The notes: generated from the sequence alone by a model not told the origin. DNA of 64,000 bases from Entamoeba invadens IP1 (GCF_000330505.1 NW_004191777.1:122527-186526); one strand, 5' to 3'; numbered from the stretch's first letter, positions 21,921 through 32,086 are shown. A program made the numbers and translations.

Positions 21921-24314
21921 ATGAATGAAAAAACTCGCAAACAACTCTCATATCTCACAGACCCACAGTACAAATCACATATAATCGAGGAAGTTATAAC
22001 ATCAAATGTTTTAATGTATGAATATTCACTCATTGATTCTCCTATACCATCTCAGCAAGACTTTTCTACCCAGATATCATGTCGGTTGAAGACTACAGAT
22101 GTCAGAGAAATATACGTTCGATATAGCTGTGACGTCATCCGTGCTATTAACGATGAAATTGGAGAGAGTTACGACAAAGAAGATGACTCGCTGAACGAGC
22201 ACGATAAAAGTAAATTCTCACAGCTGATTGAGACGGTGGTGGCATGGGGAATACTTCCTGGTCTTGAAAAGGTTAAAACACTTCCTTTTGAAGAGCGATA
22301 TGACCCAGAGACCTCTTTCACTCTCAAAACAACGAGAAAAACAACAAAAGAACTTCTAGAATACATCATAGAAACCTTTCTGAAGGTGATCATCAATGAG
22401 AATGTTCCAGTGTTAATGAAGCCGAGTATTATTGATGTTGTGTCAGGCATTGTCGAGTTGGGGTATAACAAAGAACTATGGAATAAGGCGAAAGAGCACT
22501 TGGATATCGAAGCCGTTACTTTGTCGTTGGTGCAACTCATGCCACTTAACAGTGGAGACGTTGAGACTGCCCTGAAAATGTTAATGTTTGATATGATCGT
22601 CAATTGCCATGGACTCCTTATCATTTTAATCCACTTTGCGAGCGGCAACATGGAACAATACATCCAACAAACAGCGTCCTTTGTGTTGACACAACTTGTT
22701 CCTGAAAATGTGCAACCACAACTCTTTATGTTCATCCTCAACAACTTCGAAAAGTACTTGCGACCAAAGTTGTTACAACAAAATCAATTAAAGCTGTTGT
22801 ACTTCATCGTACTGTCTGCTGTCGACCCAGCAAAGTATTTACAGAAAATTGTAGTGAGGCCTTACATCAGCTTACTGCGGATGAACCATGACAACTTCGT
22901 TGGAGAGGCTGTCAAAGACATTATTTGGAATTTGCAGAATCAAATTGCGTACATAGAAGTGGCCAATTTGATAGACGAAAAGTTCATCGAAAAACTGGAA
23001 AAGACAAGCTTTATTGCTTCGTTGTTCCGTTTTGGTGTGAAACTAAAAATAGACGCTCCATTGAGTGAGGCGAACAAATACATCATCGAACTTTTGATAT
23101 TGTACATGTCGTTGTTGGATAACTACCAGAAGTTTGAAGCGACTATAAAAGCGTCCGAAGAGGCAAAGGACCATAGTGGGGAGGTCATAGAGATGTTCAA
23201 ACAGGTCGTCCCCAAGTTACCCAAAGAGGCACAAATTCAATTTTTAGAGGAAATGACATCAGAATTCACAGAAATTGAAGATGAGGGAATTGTGCTCTTG
23301 ACTATCAGTTTGCTAAACGATGTCGTCTACTTCAAAACGGAGTCTTTCCCTTACAAAAACATTTTGAGGAATTTACTGAAAACACAACACTTTAGTTTGG
23401 TTTCGAATTACCTCAAGTATTTCATGCAAGAAGTTTCAAAAACGGCGTCACTACCGAATCACCAAATGACTCTTTCACAGCTGTTACCAGACATATTAGA
23501 AGTCGACGCGGCGTTGTACCCACAAATCATCGAATTTCTTTCGTTGGTGCCAAGTAGCACGACGAAAAGCACCGCTGACGAACTGTTTAGTCAAATTACA
23601 AAAGCAAAGGACGACAATTTGCCGTTGTTACTGACACAACTTCGATATGAATTGCTTGATGAGAGAAAGTCTGTTGTTAACACAGAACAAATTTTGAAGA
23701 TCACAAAAGACCTTATCGCAATGGCGATGAATTGTATTCGAGAGGATTTACAGGCGCTTCTTATCACTAATTTGGTACTCTTGTCTGTGCATGTCGACAT
23801 CACTGACGACATTTTAGAAGAGCTTCTTCTGATGAAAACGACGCAAAGCACTGCAATTGGGATTGAAATTTTGATTGGAGTAATTGTTCACAGGCGGGAC
23901 ACGATATTTGAAAAGGTACCTTCAATTTGTCGAAAGCTTTTAAGTCTTAAAGTTGCTGGAGTATTTCCTGCAATTTCGATTCTCTTTGTGTATATGATGC
24001 AACACGTCAAAAATGTCTTTTTCATCGAATCTTTTGTTGACGGGATTGTCGGCTTAATCTCATACCCTGTGCTCGAAGAAGAAGACGAACGGGCAGTCTG
24101 TCATATGCTTCGAAGCGTTGTCGAAATGGTTAACGAGAACAACGTGACAAAGGTTTTTAACTCAAAGCAAATCAGAAAAGTTCGTGAAATCAGTGAAAGA
24201 ATGATCATTCGAATAAACGCAAGAGATAAAGAGGCAATGGAGTTTGTTGTTGAAGAAATCAAAAAACTCGAACAAATCATAGAGAACAAAGAAAACAACA
24301 AATTCATATTTTAA
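21921..24314 (+). CDS. Alpha-helical repeat (HEAT/ARM-like) protein, 797 aa
   Basis: A single open frame rich in Leu, Ile and Glu/Lys with amphipathic helices from end to end, no signal peptide and no membrane segment. No cysteine clusters or catalytic motifs are visible. The overall pattern (helical repeats, a KYLQKIVVRPYISLL-like block, and an acidic loop followed by a C-terminal helix pair near residue 715-770) is compatible with the RTP1/TANGO6 family, which works in assembly or transport of large complexes and in Golgi organisation, but the match is weak and should be taken as a guess. ATG at 21921 follows a run of very AT-rich DNA just outside the transposon's right flank. Confidence 0.75.
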   Translation: MNEKTRKQLSYLTDPQYKSHIIEEVITSNVLMYEYSLIDSPIPSQQDFSTQISCRLKTTDVREIYVRYSCDVIRAINDEIGESYDKEDDSLNEHDKSKFSQLIETVVAWGILPGLEKVKTLPFEERYDPETSFTLKTTRKTTKELLEYIIETFLKVIINENVPVLMKPSIIDVVSGIVELGYNKELWNKAKEHLDIEAVTLSLVQLMPLNSGDVETALKMLMFDMIVNCHGLLIILIHFASGNMEQYIQQTASFVLTQLVPENVQPQLFMFILNNFEKYLRPKLLQQNQLKLLYFIVLSAVDPAKYLQKIVVRPYISLLRMNHDNFVGEAVKDIIWNLQNQIAYIEVANLIDEKFIEKLEKTSFIASLFRFGVKLKIDAPLSEANKYIIELLILYMSLLDNYQKFEATIKASEEAKDHSGEVIEMFKQVVPKLPKEAQIQFLEEMTSEFTEIEDEGIVLLTISLLNDVVYFKTESFPYKNILRNLLKTQHFSLVSNYLKYFMQEVSKTASLPNHQMTLSQLLPDILEVDAALYPQIIEFLSLVPSSTTKSTADELFSQITKAKDDNLPLLLTQLRYELLDERKSVVNTEQILKITKDLIAMAMNCIREDLQALLITNLVLLSVHVDITDDILEELLLMKTTQSTAIGIEILIGVIVHRRDTIFEKVPSICRKLLSLKVAGVFPAISILFVYMMQHVKNVFFIESFVDGIVGLISYPVLEEEDERAVCHMLRSVVEMVNENNVTKVFNSKQIRKVREISERMIIRINARDKEAMEFVVEEIKKLEQIIENKENNKFIF

Positions 24315-24447
24315 GCAGTTTTTTTCACACTAAATGACGTGTTCTGAATTATTGATTGAAGCACTTATTACCAAAGTATGTTATTTGATATATTAAACCA
24401 TTATTTTCTATAACTAGTAATACATAAATACATAATATATTACTATA

Positions 24448-24482
24448 ATATAGTTATATATATTATATATATATATAACTAT
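24448..24482. repeat. Palindromic AT tract between convergent genes
   Basis: ATAGTTATATAT is mirrored by ATATATAACTAT around an AT-only centre, in the 270-bp gap where two genes converge. It may help separate the 3' ends, but it is just as likely simple sequence. Confidence 0.4.
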
Positions 24483-24585
24483 ATTAATAATATTACTATA
24501 TAAATGTGTTTTATATTAGAACAACAAAAGATTGTGTGTGCAATATAAAATAGTGTTAATTATTAAACACAATAAGATATATAAA

Positions 24586-24948
24586 TTATACAACAACACA
24601 CCCACTTTTTGTTTTTTTGTGTTTCTCTTTGACAGGCATACTTCCAACAAGTGGATTTGGTTTTTGGTGCTCTGTTTCTTCTTGTAGAGTCTGTTCCATA
24701 TCCACATTGAAATTTTCCATGAAGTCGGCAAATGTGTCAACAGCCTCTTTATTATTTTCTTCTGTCGTCTTTTTGTGGCTGTACTTGGTGTAATCCGGAA
24801 CAATCGAATCATCGTCTTCGAAAGAAACAGAAGCAAGTTCCTCTGTTTCTCTTGGAACGCGTTTGTCTTGATTATCGGAAGGATTATATTTCCCAATAGG
24901 AAGTCTTTCGTTTGGGAACACATAAAACACGTCGTATGGAACGTCCAT
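24586..24948 (-). CDS. Small acidic protein with C-terminal CAAX box, 120 aa
   Basis: No known domain is seen: there is no P-loop, so it is not itself a Ras/Rho GTPase. The chain is hydrophilic and probably disordered, with an acidic middle (residues about 38-90) and a basic stretch KEKHKKTK just before the final CVVV. A basic patch plus CAAX is the classic signal for prenylation and membrane attachment; Val at the last place allows either farnesyl or geranylgeranyl transfer. The start ATG at 24946-24948 is preferred over a longer frame in another phase (24516-25019), which has no such features. Convergent with the helical-repeat gene. Confidence 0.62.
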   Translation of the reverse strand: MDVPYDVFYVFPNERLPIGKYNPSDNQDKRVPRETEELASVSFEDDDSIVPDYTKYSHKKTTEENNKEAVDTFADFMENFNVDMEQTLQEETEHQKPNPLVGSMPVKEKHKKTKSGCVVV

Positions 24949-25726
24949 TTGTGTATTTTGGAGTTTTGTCTTTTGTTGTCAAGGAATCTTATCTTCTTTC
25001 CAAGTTTTTCACGCCCCAATTTGTATTAATTTCCTTATTTTTTTTATTTTTTGTTGATATAATAAGAAACTCTTTCAGGGTTTAGCAAGGTTTCATTGTT
25101 TTCAAAAAAACAAATTATTTCGTAGAAACTGTTTACCCGAACTGCCCGATTTTATTGGAGTATAAAACTGAAAATATATACAAAAAAATATAAATAAAAT
25201 GAAAATAGATTACAAATCAGCGTGAAAACTCACCACGTTTATACCGTGTATTTGCTGGTGAATTGGCATAATTTTTGAACACAAGAAAACTCTGATTATC
25301 CTTCGCCTAAATAATAAAAAGAATCGGTAAAAGACTCAATTTGGCAAGTGGATTATCGATTTCTCTTCGTTATAGTTTGTTTAACCATTTGATGTAGTTT
25401 AGAATCTTTAGAATTTTTTTGATGCTCTATTAATATAATAACGCTACTAGTTCATAAATTATAAAGCATAGTTTAATTGAATAACAAGAGGGCAAAATAG
25501 GTTCTTTCGTCGTATTTTGCTTTTAAAAAGTGTATAATAATCCACAAAAACTTCGAATAGCCGTCACAGAAAGCCCACAAACTTACTATAAAAAGAGTGT
25601 AAAACAGCGAGTCGAATAACCAATAGTCTATTGTTTCGTTTCTTCACCAAAAAACGGAAGGTGAGGGTGTCTTCTACACTTCCTTGAAAAAATATAAAAA
25701 ATGAAAATCTCTGAAAAACAATTGCT
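24949..25726. other. Divergent intergenic region, about 780 bp
   Basis: Contains the 5' regions of the CAAX-protein gene (minus) and threonine dehydratase (plus). A TATA-like AAATATAAAAAA sits near 25690. No other gene is seen. Confidence 0.5.
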
Positions 25727-27013
25727 ATGTCAGACATTGTAGTCCCAGTTGCTGCTGCACTCCGCTCACCCTCGTTTTCCGAAATTATGACCAACGACGA
25801 AACACCTCTCGAACAAATCTTCTTGTCCGATGTCTTCGCCGCTAAAAACTTTTTGAACCCAAACATCCACCACACTCCTTTGGAATCAAACGGCTCAATC
25901 TCTGCCGACATCGGAATCGACACATACCTCAAACTTGAAAACATGCAAAAAAGTGGCTCTTTCAAAGTGAGAGGTGTCATGAACAAATTCAACGCACTCA
26001 CCATCGCAGAGAAGAAGCGCGGAGTCATCTGCGCTTCATGCGGAAACCACGGTCTTGCGGTCGCGTTCTGCGCAAAGACCTTAGACGTTCCGGCCACCAT
26101 CATTTGCCCATCGTTCACATTCCCAAGAAGAGTTGAGACGATGAAACGATATGGAGCCACCGTCGAATTACACGGAAATACAACTGAAGAAGCAGAGGCA
26201 TACGCTAAAAAGATGTCTGAAGACAAGAGACTTGCTTACATCGAAGCTAGAGACGACGTTTCCATCATTGCTGGTGATGGGACCATTGGTCTTGAAATTC
26301 TCAAAGACTTACCGGAGGTAGATGCTATCATAGTACCTGTAGGAAGTGGTTCTTTGATATGTGGTATTGGATTAGCAGTTAAGACTATGGATCCTCGTGT
26401 GAAAATCTATGGTGTTCAGAGCGAGAAAGGGTCATCGGCGTATTTGTCGAAGAAGCACCACGTCATCTGCAGAACACATCAAAATGAAGAGAACGAGTTG
26501 ACGGACGTGGTCAATTCCATTGGTCGATTAACACTGAAAATGATTGACTCGTATGTTGATGATATCATCACCGTCAACGAAAGTGAAATCACAAAGGCAA
26601 TGATGTTGATGATGGAAAGAAGTAAAGTTATTGCCGAGGGTGCGGGTGTCTTGTCTATTGCTGGATTATTAAGTGGAAGACTTCCTATTGAGAAAGGACA
26701 GAAAGCTGTTTGTATAGTTTCTGGTGGAAATGTTAATATGCGACTCCTTAATAACATCATCGATGTCGGACTCATCAACTGTGAGAGAAGCCTGAGATTC
26801 GACATCTTGTGCCCCGACTCTGGAGATGTCTTGAACGACATTGTCTCCATTGTCGCTGAACAAAAGGCACAGTTGTACGATGTACAAGTCAAAAAGAATG
26901 CCGGCATTGGAATGTGTAATGTCAGATTAGTTGTTGAAGTAGCAGATGGTGTTTACAAGAAGAGACTCGAAGATGCACTCAAAGAGAAGGGATATCAGCC
27001 AGTCTTTATCTAA
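25727..27013 (+). CDS. Threonine dehydratase (threonine ammonia-lyase), PLP-dependent
   Basis: 428 residues, fold-type II PLP enzyme. The SGSFKVRG motif at residues about 80-87 carries the PLP lysine. SCGNHGLAVAF binds the cofactor phosphate region, GSGSLICGIG is the glycine-rich loop, and SGGNVN near residue 330 is the distal phosphate/ring contact. The C-terminal about 80 residues (FDILCPDSGDVLNDIV...) look like a single ACT-type regulatory domain, as in catabolic enzymes. Reaction: L-threonine to 2-oxobutanoate and ammonia in the cytosol. Family knowledge: amoebae use this for energy from amino acids, because 2-oxobutanoate feeds ferredoxin oxidoreductase. Start chosen at 25727; a short out-of-frame ATG at 25701 overlaps it but probably lies outside the mRNA. 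Confidence 0.95.
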   Translation: MSDIVVPVAAALRSPSFSEIMTNDETPLEQIFLSDVFAAKNFLNPNIHHTPLESNGSISADIGIDTYLKLENMQKSGSFKVRGVMNKFNALTIAEKKRGVICASCGNHGLAVAFCAKTLDVPATIICPSFTFPRRVETMKRYGATVELHGNTTEEAEAYAKKMSEDKRLAYIEARDDVSIIAGDGTIGLEILKDLPEVDAIIVPVGSGSLICGIGLAVKTMDPRVKIYGVQSEKGSSAYLSKKHHVICRTHQNEENELTDVVNSIGRLTLKMIDSYVDDIITVNESEITKAMMLMMERSKVIAEGAGVLSIAGLLSGRLPIEKGQKAVCIVSGGNVNMRLLNNIIDVGLINCERSLRFDILCPDSGDVLNDIVSIVAEQKAQLYDVQVKKNAGIGMCNVRLVVEVADGVYKKRLEDALKEKGYQPVFI

Positions 27014-27198
27014 GATTTTTTTCAGTAGTTTAATTATACATATATTATAATATAATTTTTAATAGTTTAAATTTATTATAAATTACTAGAGAGTTATATC
27101 GAGTAAGATAGAATGATATATTTTTAATTTAATAATAATAAATAGATGATAGAAATAATATACTAATAAGATATAGTTTAATTACATTTGTATTGAAG

Positions 27199-27540
27199 TC
27201 AGTTGTAAAACTCCTTTTTTGTTCCTTCGGCTTGAAGAAGCCAATATTGAAGAGTTGAAGGGGAAAGCCCCAAGTAGTTTTTGTCAACCATCAAAAGATA
27301 TTCAATTGCGTTGTTTACACCCATCTTTCTTGCTAATTTAACAGCTCGCTTTTTTAACTCAAAAGCCCATTTCCTTCGTTTACAAGGAGAGCTGAAGTCA
27401 TTTTTAGTCGCTTGAGATGGCGAACTTTGTCGTGTAACTGTATGCATGTATTTGTGTCGTGATATCGGTACTTCGTTGGAGCCTTCAACCACAAGGAAAA
27501 ACCCTTTTGTCATAACTGGTGTGAAAGCGGAAAGGGACAT
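27199..27540 (-). CDS. Small protein with possible helix-turn-helix domain, 113 aa
   Basis: ATG at 27538-27540. The N-terminal about 45 residues are Ser/Thr-rich. From about residue 53 a basic block KRRKWAFELKKRAVKLARK begins, followed by helices up to LSPSTLQYWLLQAEG. The spacing of basic residues, small residues and the late Ser-x-x-Leu-x-x-Trp resembles the psq/CENP-B/Brinker-type HTH found at the N-terminus of pogo transposases and in proteins derived from them. No catalytic domain follows. It could be a domesticated DNA-binding domain or an orphan regulator. Convergent with threonine dehydratase, 185 bp away. Confidence 0.5.
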   Translation of the reverse strand: MSLSAFTPVMTKGFFLVVEGSNEVPISRHKYMHTVTRQSSPSQATKNDFSSPCKRRKWAFELKKRAVKLARKMGVNNAIEYLLMVDKNYLGLSPSTLQYWLLQAEGTKKEFYN

Positions 27541-28679
27541 GTGAATAAATAAAAGATAAATTCCATTTTATTGTGAAAAATCATTTAAAAAATCAATAGA
27601 AAGGAAAACTTTTTCTTTTTTCTTTTTGAAGGCCGAAAAGTTTTTGTTAAATTTAGAAAACTAAGGTTGTATTTTTGAAACATATTTTTAAAATATTGGT
27701 CTTAACTAATTAAGTATAAAAATATTTTTTATAAAAAAAAAGAAAAATAACAATTATAAAAAACAAATTCAAATAAACTTTGTTTTTATAATTATGATTT
27801 AGGAATGTAAAAATAATAAATAATTGATAAAAAAAAGGCAAAATAATCAATAATAAAAAAACTTTTCTGTGGGAAATTTCAATACATGAATAAACAATTA
27901 TATTATTATTATAAAAATAATAATAATAAAAGTTATTGGAAAAAATAGGTTGATTTCATTTTCTGAGGAAAAAAGTATCAAATTTCAATTAATCTAATGT
28001 ACCCGTTTTTCAAATGAAAAAATACGAAATTTATTCGTTGGAAATAAAATATATTCAACAGAAAAATATTATTTTTTAAAGCTAAAAAAAAATTTTAAAA
28101 TAGTTTAAAAAAATATTAATATAAAACCATAATCTTAAGTATTTAAATAAAAAAATAACATAACTTTCCATTTTAATTAAAATTTTATTATTTGTTTATT
28201 ATAAACAGTATATAATTTAAATATATTAATAATATAATAAAATAATAGTATGAGTTAGTTATTATAATAATTAAAATTATAATAATTAAAAAAATTTACT
28301 AAATAAATAATAAGTTATTTAATTAAAAAAACTAAAAATAAAACAACTAAATAACAAATGATTTTAATAACAAAATATTTCATTTCAAAAAAAAAGTAGT
28401 TTGATCTAATAATAATATAACTAAAATTGTTAGATAAAACAATATAATAGCAATTCAATCAACCTTTTTATTATAAAGTCCAATAAACAAAATAGTAAAT
28501 TTTTTCTTCAATTTGTTTCAATGAAAAAAAAATAATTTTCATATGAGTTATTTATGTAATAATAGAATAATACAATTTTATTAATAACAGAACTATATAT
28601 TGAGTTGAATAATTGAGGAATTGATTATGGATAGAATAAAGGGATATAAAAGAATTTTTAAAAAACGATTATAACAATA
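27541..28679. other. AT-rich spacer, about 1.1 kb, no gene seen
   Basis: Mostly A/T runs and short palindromes. It contains the divergent 5' regions of the HTH-like and dynamin-like genes. No repeats with clear ends were found. Confidence 0.5.
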
Positions 28680-31010
28680 ATGACATCAACACAGACAATG
28701 CGTGAAATTCTTCAAGCGGCAAAAGGGATGCTTCCTGCAAGCCAACAGTCGACACAAAACATGATGAACATCGAGGAAATGGCTCGTAACTTAGTTGCCA
28801 AAAAGGTATCAGCTTCACATGAGAAGAGCGAAGAGGAGAAAGCGAAAGAGCGAGAAATGGAGGAGATGAAGAAGAAGATAGAAGATGTATTAAAGAAAGA
28901 ACGTGCGTGTATGGACAAGAAGTCTTCTTCTGACGGACAGAAACTCATTTTCTATGAAAAATACGAAGACATTGCATCGACGGAAAACGGCGCTGAGAAG
29001 CCAAAAATACTTATCTTTGGAAAGCACAATTCGGATAAGATACAAATTATCGAGGCGATTGTCGGCGAACAGTTTTACTCGTACAAAAGAAGTGTTGCTG
29101 TTCCAGTTGTGTTTGACCTGGTGTATTCAAGACAACTCACACAGACAAGGTGCACTTTTAAAGAGAACGGACGCTGGACTGAATTCAATTTAAATTCGGT
29201 CGATGATGTTATTAAAGGGGTCTGCGAACAAATTGGAGAGTCGAATGTCTGTGCGCAACCCATTGAAATTCAAATTGTGTCTAACAACGTTATTCCATCG
29301 TGTTTGATCGACTTACCAAGCATCGACCTTGAATTTGGGAACGATAAAATGAAGAGTAAAGTCGACGAAATGTACTCACTCTATTTGGCAAAAAACAATG
29401 TCACAATATGTGTCGACAAATATAACCAGAAGAGCGAAAGCGACTCCGCGAGAAATTTCGCAGAACAGAAAAACATGAAAAATCCAATTTTTGTATTAAC
29501 GGACTTTGATGAAGAAATCCACCAAATGAAAACTAAAACTGATTTGGAGCAGTTTTTTGCAGATGATGAGAAGTACGATGAGATCTATGTCAGCGTCGTG
29601 AACGAGAAATGCCAAAATTCATTCAAGAAAGAATTGGACGAAAAGCACCTTGAGTGTGTCAAGAGGCTTGCAAGTCTGGGAATTGGAGAGCACGAAAAGG
29701 AGAAAATTGGGATGTGGAGGTTGAAGGAAATGCTAGAGAATCGAGTGTTGAGTCTCTACGATTATTCAATTGACACTAAAATTACCGAGAAGAGAAAGAG
29801 CGTTATAGAGCTTGAGAAACAAGTATCAGCGTTACAAGAAGAAGAACGAAACTTTGTTGCGGACGACGAATTGAAAAGCTTGCTGAGAAGTGATGTGAGT
29901 GGAATCGGTAATTTGATCATTCAACTTATAACTGGAGAGTGCACTGTTAATCCTAAAGAATATGGAGAGACCATTGGAGAAGAAAGACAAGTGAATGGAG
30001 GAGATGGATGGGGAGGACTTGGGAACGAAATAGACATCGTTGGGAAAGATATGAAACTGTACGGAGGAGCACAATACGAAAGACTGATGAGAGAGACAGA
30101 AGCTGCGTTACTGACTTTGGAATTACCAGTACCAACTGCCGACGAGGTTTGTGTTGCGATGGGCATCCATGCGATAGGAGGAATGTTGAATGGAGGAGAA
30201 CGAGTGGTCAGTGTTGTGATTAAGACGAAAGCAGCACAAGCACTCAACCCAGTGATTAACATCTTAACAAGGAGAATCGTCCACATATTTGAAAGACTCT
30301 TTGACGTTGCTATTGGTGCGATGGAGAACATCACCGCGGAGAAAAGTGTCTTTCAAACGGAAAGTGTCAATAAAGCGTTGAAAGATGTCTACGTCAAATT
30401 TGTCAAAGACAAATTGAAACGGTGCGAGAAAATGCTGAAAGAGGACTTAAACTCATTTGTTGCTGTTGTTGACTGGAACATGTTGTCTAATGGGATGTAC
30501 ACACAAACAGAAGACGTGGAAGAAATAAAAGCGGACGAGACCGACGAAGAAAAGAAGACAAGGATCAAACAAAAAGTGCAAAGTATAATGGAAGTACGCG
30601 GGCAGAACGAACTTAAAATACTACAGGAACTGAGAAACATAGGCGGAGCTGAGTCACACCCCGCCATCTGCAAAATATGTCAGAAGGTGTTTGGTGTCAT
30701 TAGAGAAAGCTTTTGGAGGAACACAAGAAGCAAATTGAATGCGTACTTTTTGCAACCAATGATTGGAGAGGTGAAAGAAGAGCTTTCAAGGCAAATCCCA
30801 GTGTTGGACAACGTACTTCTCTCGTCGAGAAAAAGCGAGGAAGAAAGGAAAAGAGATTTGGAGAACATCAAAGGGAAAAAGAGTGTGACATGTGAGGAAA
30901 TAGAAAAATGCACTGAAGCTAAAAATTTGTTGAAATCGATCAACACGGAAAGGCTATCGCAGGTCAGAGGTTTTGAAGAACCTCAACTTAAAAAGAAATT
31001 GAACTTTTAG
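28680..31010 (+). CDS. Dynamin-related protein with degenerate GTPase site, 776 aa
   Basis: Residues about 50-85 are a charged coiled coil. A dynamin-type G domain follows: the block PKILIFGKHNSDKIQIIEAIVGEQF (about 107-131; compare dynamin G-x4-GKS-S..LEA..G) shows the fold, but the P-loop reads SDK where GKS is needed. The G2 threonine region reads SVAVPVV, G3 reads DLPS rather than D-x-PG (about 211), and G4 reads TDFD rather than T-K-x-D (about 273). The stalk follows, with the GGAQYERLMRE block (about 460) and long helices to the end, including a GED-like C-terminal region. The protein should still assemble like dynamins but is unlikely to hydrolyse GTP. Family role: membrane remodelling. 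It may regulate active dynamins by co-assembly, which is inference. Confidence 0.75.
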   Translation: MTSTQTMREILQAAKGMLPASQQSTQNMMNIEEMARNLVAKKVSASHEKSEEEKAKEREMEEMKKKIEDVLKKERACMDKKSSSDGQKLIFYEKYEDIASTENGAEKPKILIFGKHNSDKIQIIEAIVGEQFYSYKRSVAVPVVFDLVYSRQLTQTRCTFKENGRWTEFNLNSVDDVIKGVCEQIGESNVCAQPIEIQIVSNNVIPSCLIDLPSIDLEFGNDKMKSKVDEMYSLYLAKNNVTICVDKYNQKSESDSARNFAEQKNMKNPIFVLTDFDEEIHQMKTKTDLEQFFADDEKYDEIYVSVVNEKCQNSFKKELDEKHLECVKRLASLGIGEHEKEKIGMWRLKEMLENRVLSLYDYSIDTKITEKRKSVIELEKQVSALQEEERNFVADDELKSLLRSDVSGIGNLIIQLITGECTVNPKEYGETIGEERQVNGGDGWGGLGNEIDIVGKDMKLYGGAQYERLMRETEAALLTLELPVPTADEVCVAMGIHAIGGMLNGGERVVSVVIKTKAAQALNPVINILTRRIVHIFERLFDVAIGAMENITAEKSVFQTESVNKALKDVYVKFVKDKLKRCEKMLKEDLNSFVAVVDWNMLSNGMYTQTEDVEEIKADETDEEKKTRIKQKVQSIMEVRGQNELKILQELRNIGGAESHPAICKICQKVFGVIRESFWRNTRSKLNAYFLQPMIGEVKEELSRQIPVLDNVLLSSRKSEEERKRDLENIKGKKSVTCEEIEKCTEAKNLLKSINTERLSQVRGFEEPQLKKKLNF

Positions 31011-31562
31011 TAATTGATGTATGTTGGGTTGTTTTTGTAATTTTGAGGTGCAATAAGACACTATAAACAATGAAAAAATAACATTAAAATTAATAATAAA
31101 ATCATAACTGTGTTTTTTTAAATAAATAATACAAATTAAAAATACTTTTTTGATTAAAGATATTTTTCGTCATAAAAAGTGGAGTCACTTTTTGATAAAA
31201 TTAATTAAATGGCTGACAATAAATAACTGGGTGGTTTTTTTAAAAATACATTTATTGTTGTGTTAAAAAAACTGAGTGTTTGTTTTAAACACTATAAAGT
31301 ACATACATATCATTTCAAAATTATGTGTTATGACACTTAATCTTTAAAACAGAGTTTCAAACATTACCAAAAGCTGCTATAAAATTAGTTTGGACTTAAA
31401 GTCCAACTATTTATTTTAGGAAAAAGATAGGAACAATAATTTTTATATTTTAAATGAGTAACTGATATAAAAAATAATAAACAAAAAAATATCGATGTAA
31501 TAATAAGTAGAAAAGAAATCAAACATAACCAATAAAATGAGAAAAATCGAATTGCTTAGAAT
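31011..31562. other. Intergenic spacer between convergent genes
   Basis: About 550 bp, AT-rich, between the dynamin-like gene (plus) and coactosin (minus). No gene or clear repeat is seen. Confidence 0.5.
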
Positions 31563-32015
31563 TTATGATGAGCCAGAGTTGGTGGAATAATCAGCTCCTC
31601 CAGCCTTTTTGAGCTTAGCAGCAATTTCCTCCTCCTTAAGGTCATCTTGGCAAGTGGCGTGGATCTCGATGTGGAAGTTCTTGAACAAGGTATCCTTGAC
31701 CTCACCCTTCAAAATGCTCATAGCAGCTCTCAACTTTGGTTTTTTGATTCCTTCACCAGCCCATGAAACAAAGACAAATTTAACTCTCTTGGATTCTTCA
31801 TCACCAGAGATGGTTCTGTAATAAGCGAATTGGAGTTCTTCGTCCTTAAGGGCAGCCTTAACTTCATTGAGTCCTCCCTTTCCTTTGATTTGGAAGTTGA
31901 CTTTGTTTGGAGCAGTTGAGACGTTGAAGACGACATACTCGACTTCTTCGTTCTTATCGTCAATCACTTCAGCAATTGATTGTGCTAATTCTGGATCAGA
32001 CATATCGAAGGCCAT
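31563..32015 (-). CDS. Coactosin-like ADF-homology actin-binding protein, 150 aa
   Basis: One ADF-homology domain covers residues 1-140. Hallmarks are the strand AYYRTISGDEESKRVKFVFVSWAGEGIKKPKLRAAMS (the long-helix region that contacts F-actin), the coactosin-type VSWAGEG rather than the cofilin equivalent, and a C-terminal helix then a Ser/Gly tail. Coactosins bind actin filaments and oppose capping proteins; they act in the cytoplasm and in pseudopods. Codon use is distinctly GC-richer than in the neighbours and strongly biased, which suggests a highly expressed gene. The promoter is a nearly textbook amoebic core promoter (separate entry). Confidence 0.93.
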   Translation of the reverse strand: MAFDMSDPELAQSIAEVIDDKNEEVEYVVFNVSTAPNKVNFQIKGKGGLNEVKAALKDEELQFAYYRTISGDEESKRVKFVFVSWAGEGIKKPKLRAAMSILKGEVKDTLFKNFHIEIHATCQDDLKEEEIAAKLKKAGGADYSTNSGSS

Positions 32016-32024
32016 TGCGCTTAC

Positions 32025-32086
32025 TGTATTTTTGTAGTTGCAAACGTTTATATACTCTTTTTTTCATTCTAAATGGAGTTCATTTT
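32025..32086 (-). promoter_or_regulatory. Tripartite core promoter of coactosin (GAAC, TATA, Inr)
   Basis: Read on the minus strand: AAAATGAACT at 32077-32086 matches the amoebic GAAC element, GTATATAAAC at 32046-32055 matches the TATA element, and AAAAATACA at 32025-32033 matches the initiator. The ATG begins at 32015, which implies a 5' leader of about 10-18 nt. Confidence 0.72.

Noticed and set aside
22169..22744. 191-codon minus frame inside the helical-repeat gene
   Set aside because: Antisense shadow with Ser/Cys-rich composition and no domain.
24516..25019. 167-codon minus frame overlapping the CAAX protein
   Set aside because: Different phase, Lys/Arg/Leu composition of a shadow frame, and the 120-codon frame has coherent features.
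25701..25742. Short upstream frame overlapping the threonine dehydratase start
   Set aside because: With a TATA-like element at about 25690 and short leaders typical here, its ATG is probably not in the mRNA.
25564..26226. 220-codon minus frame over threonine dehydratase
   Set aside because: Shadow of a certain enzyme gene.
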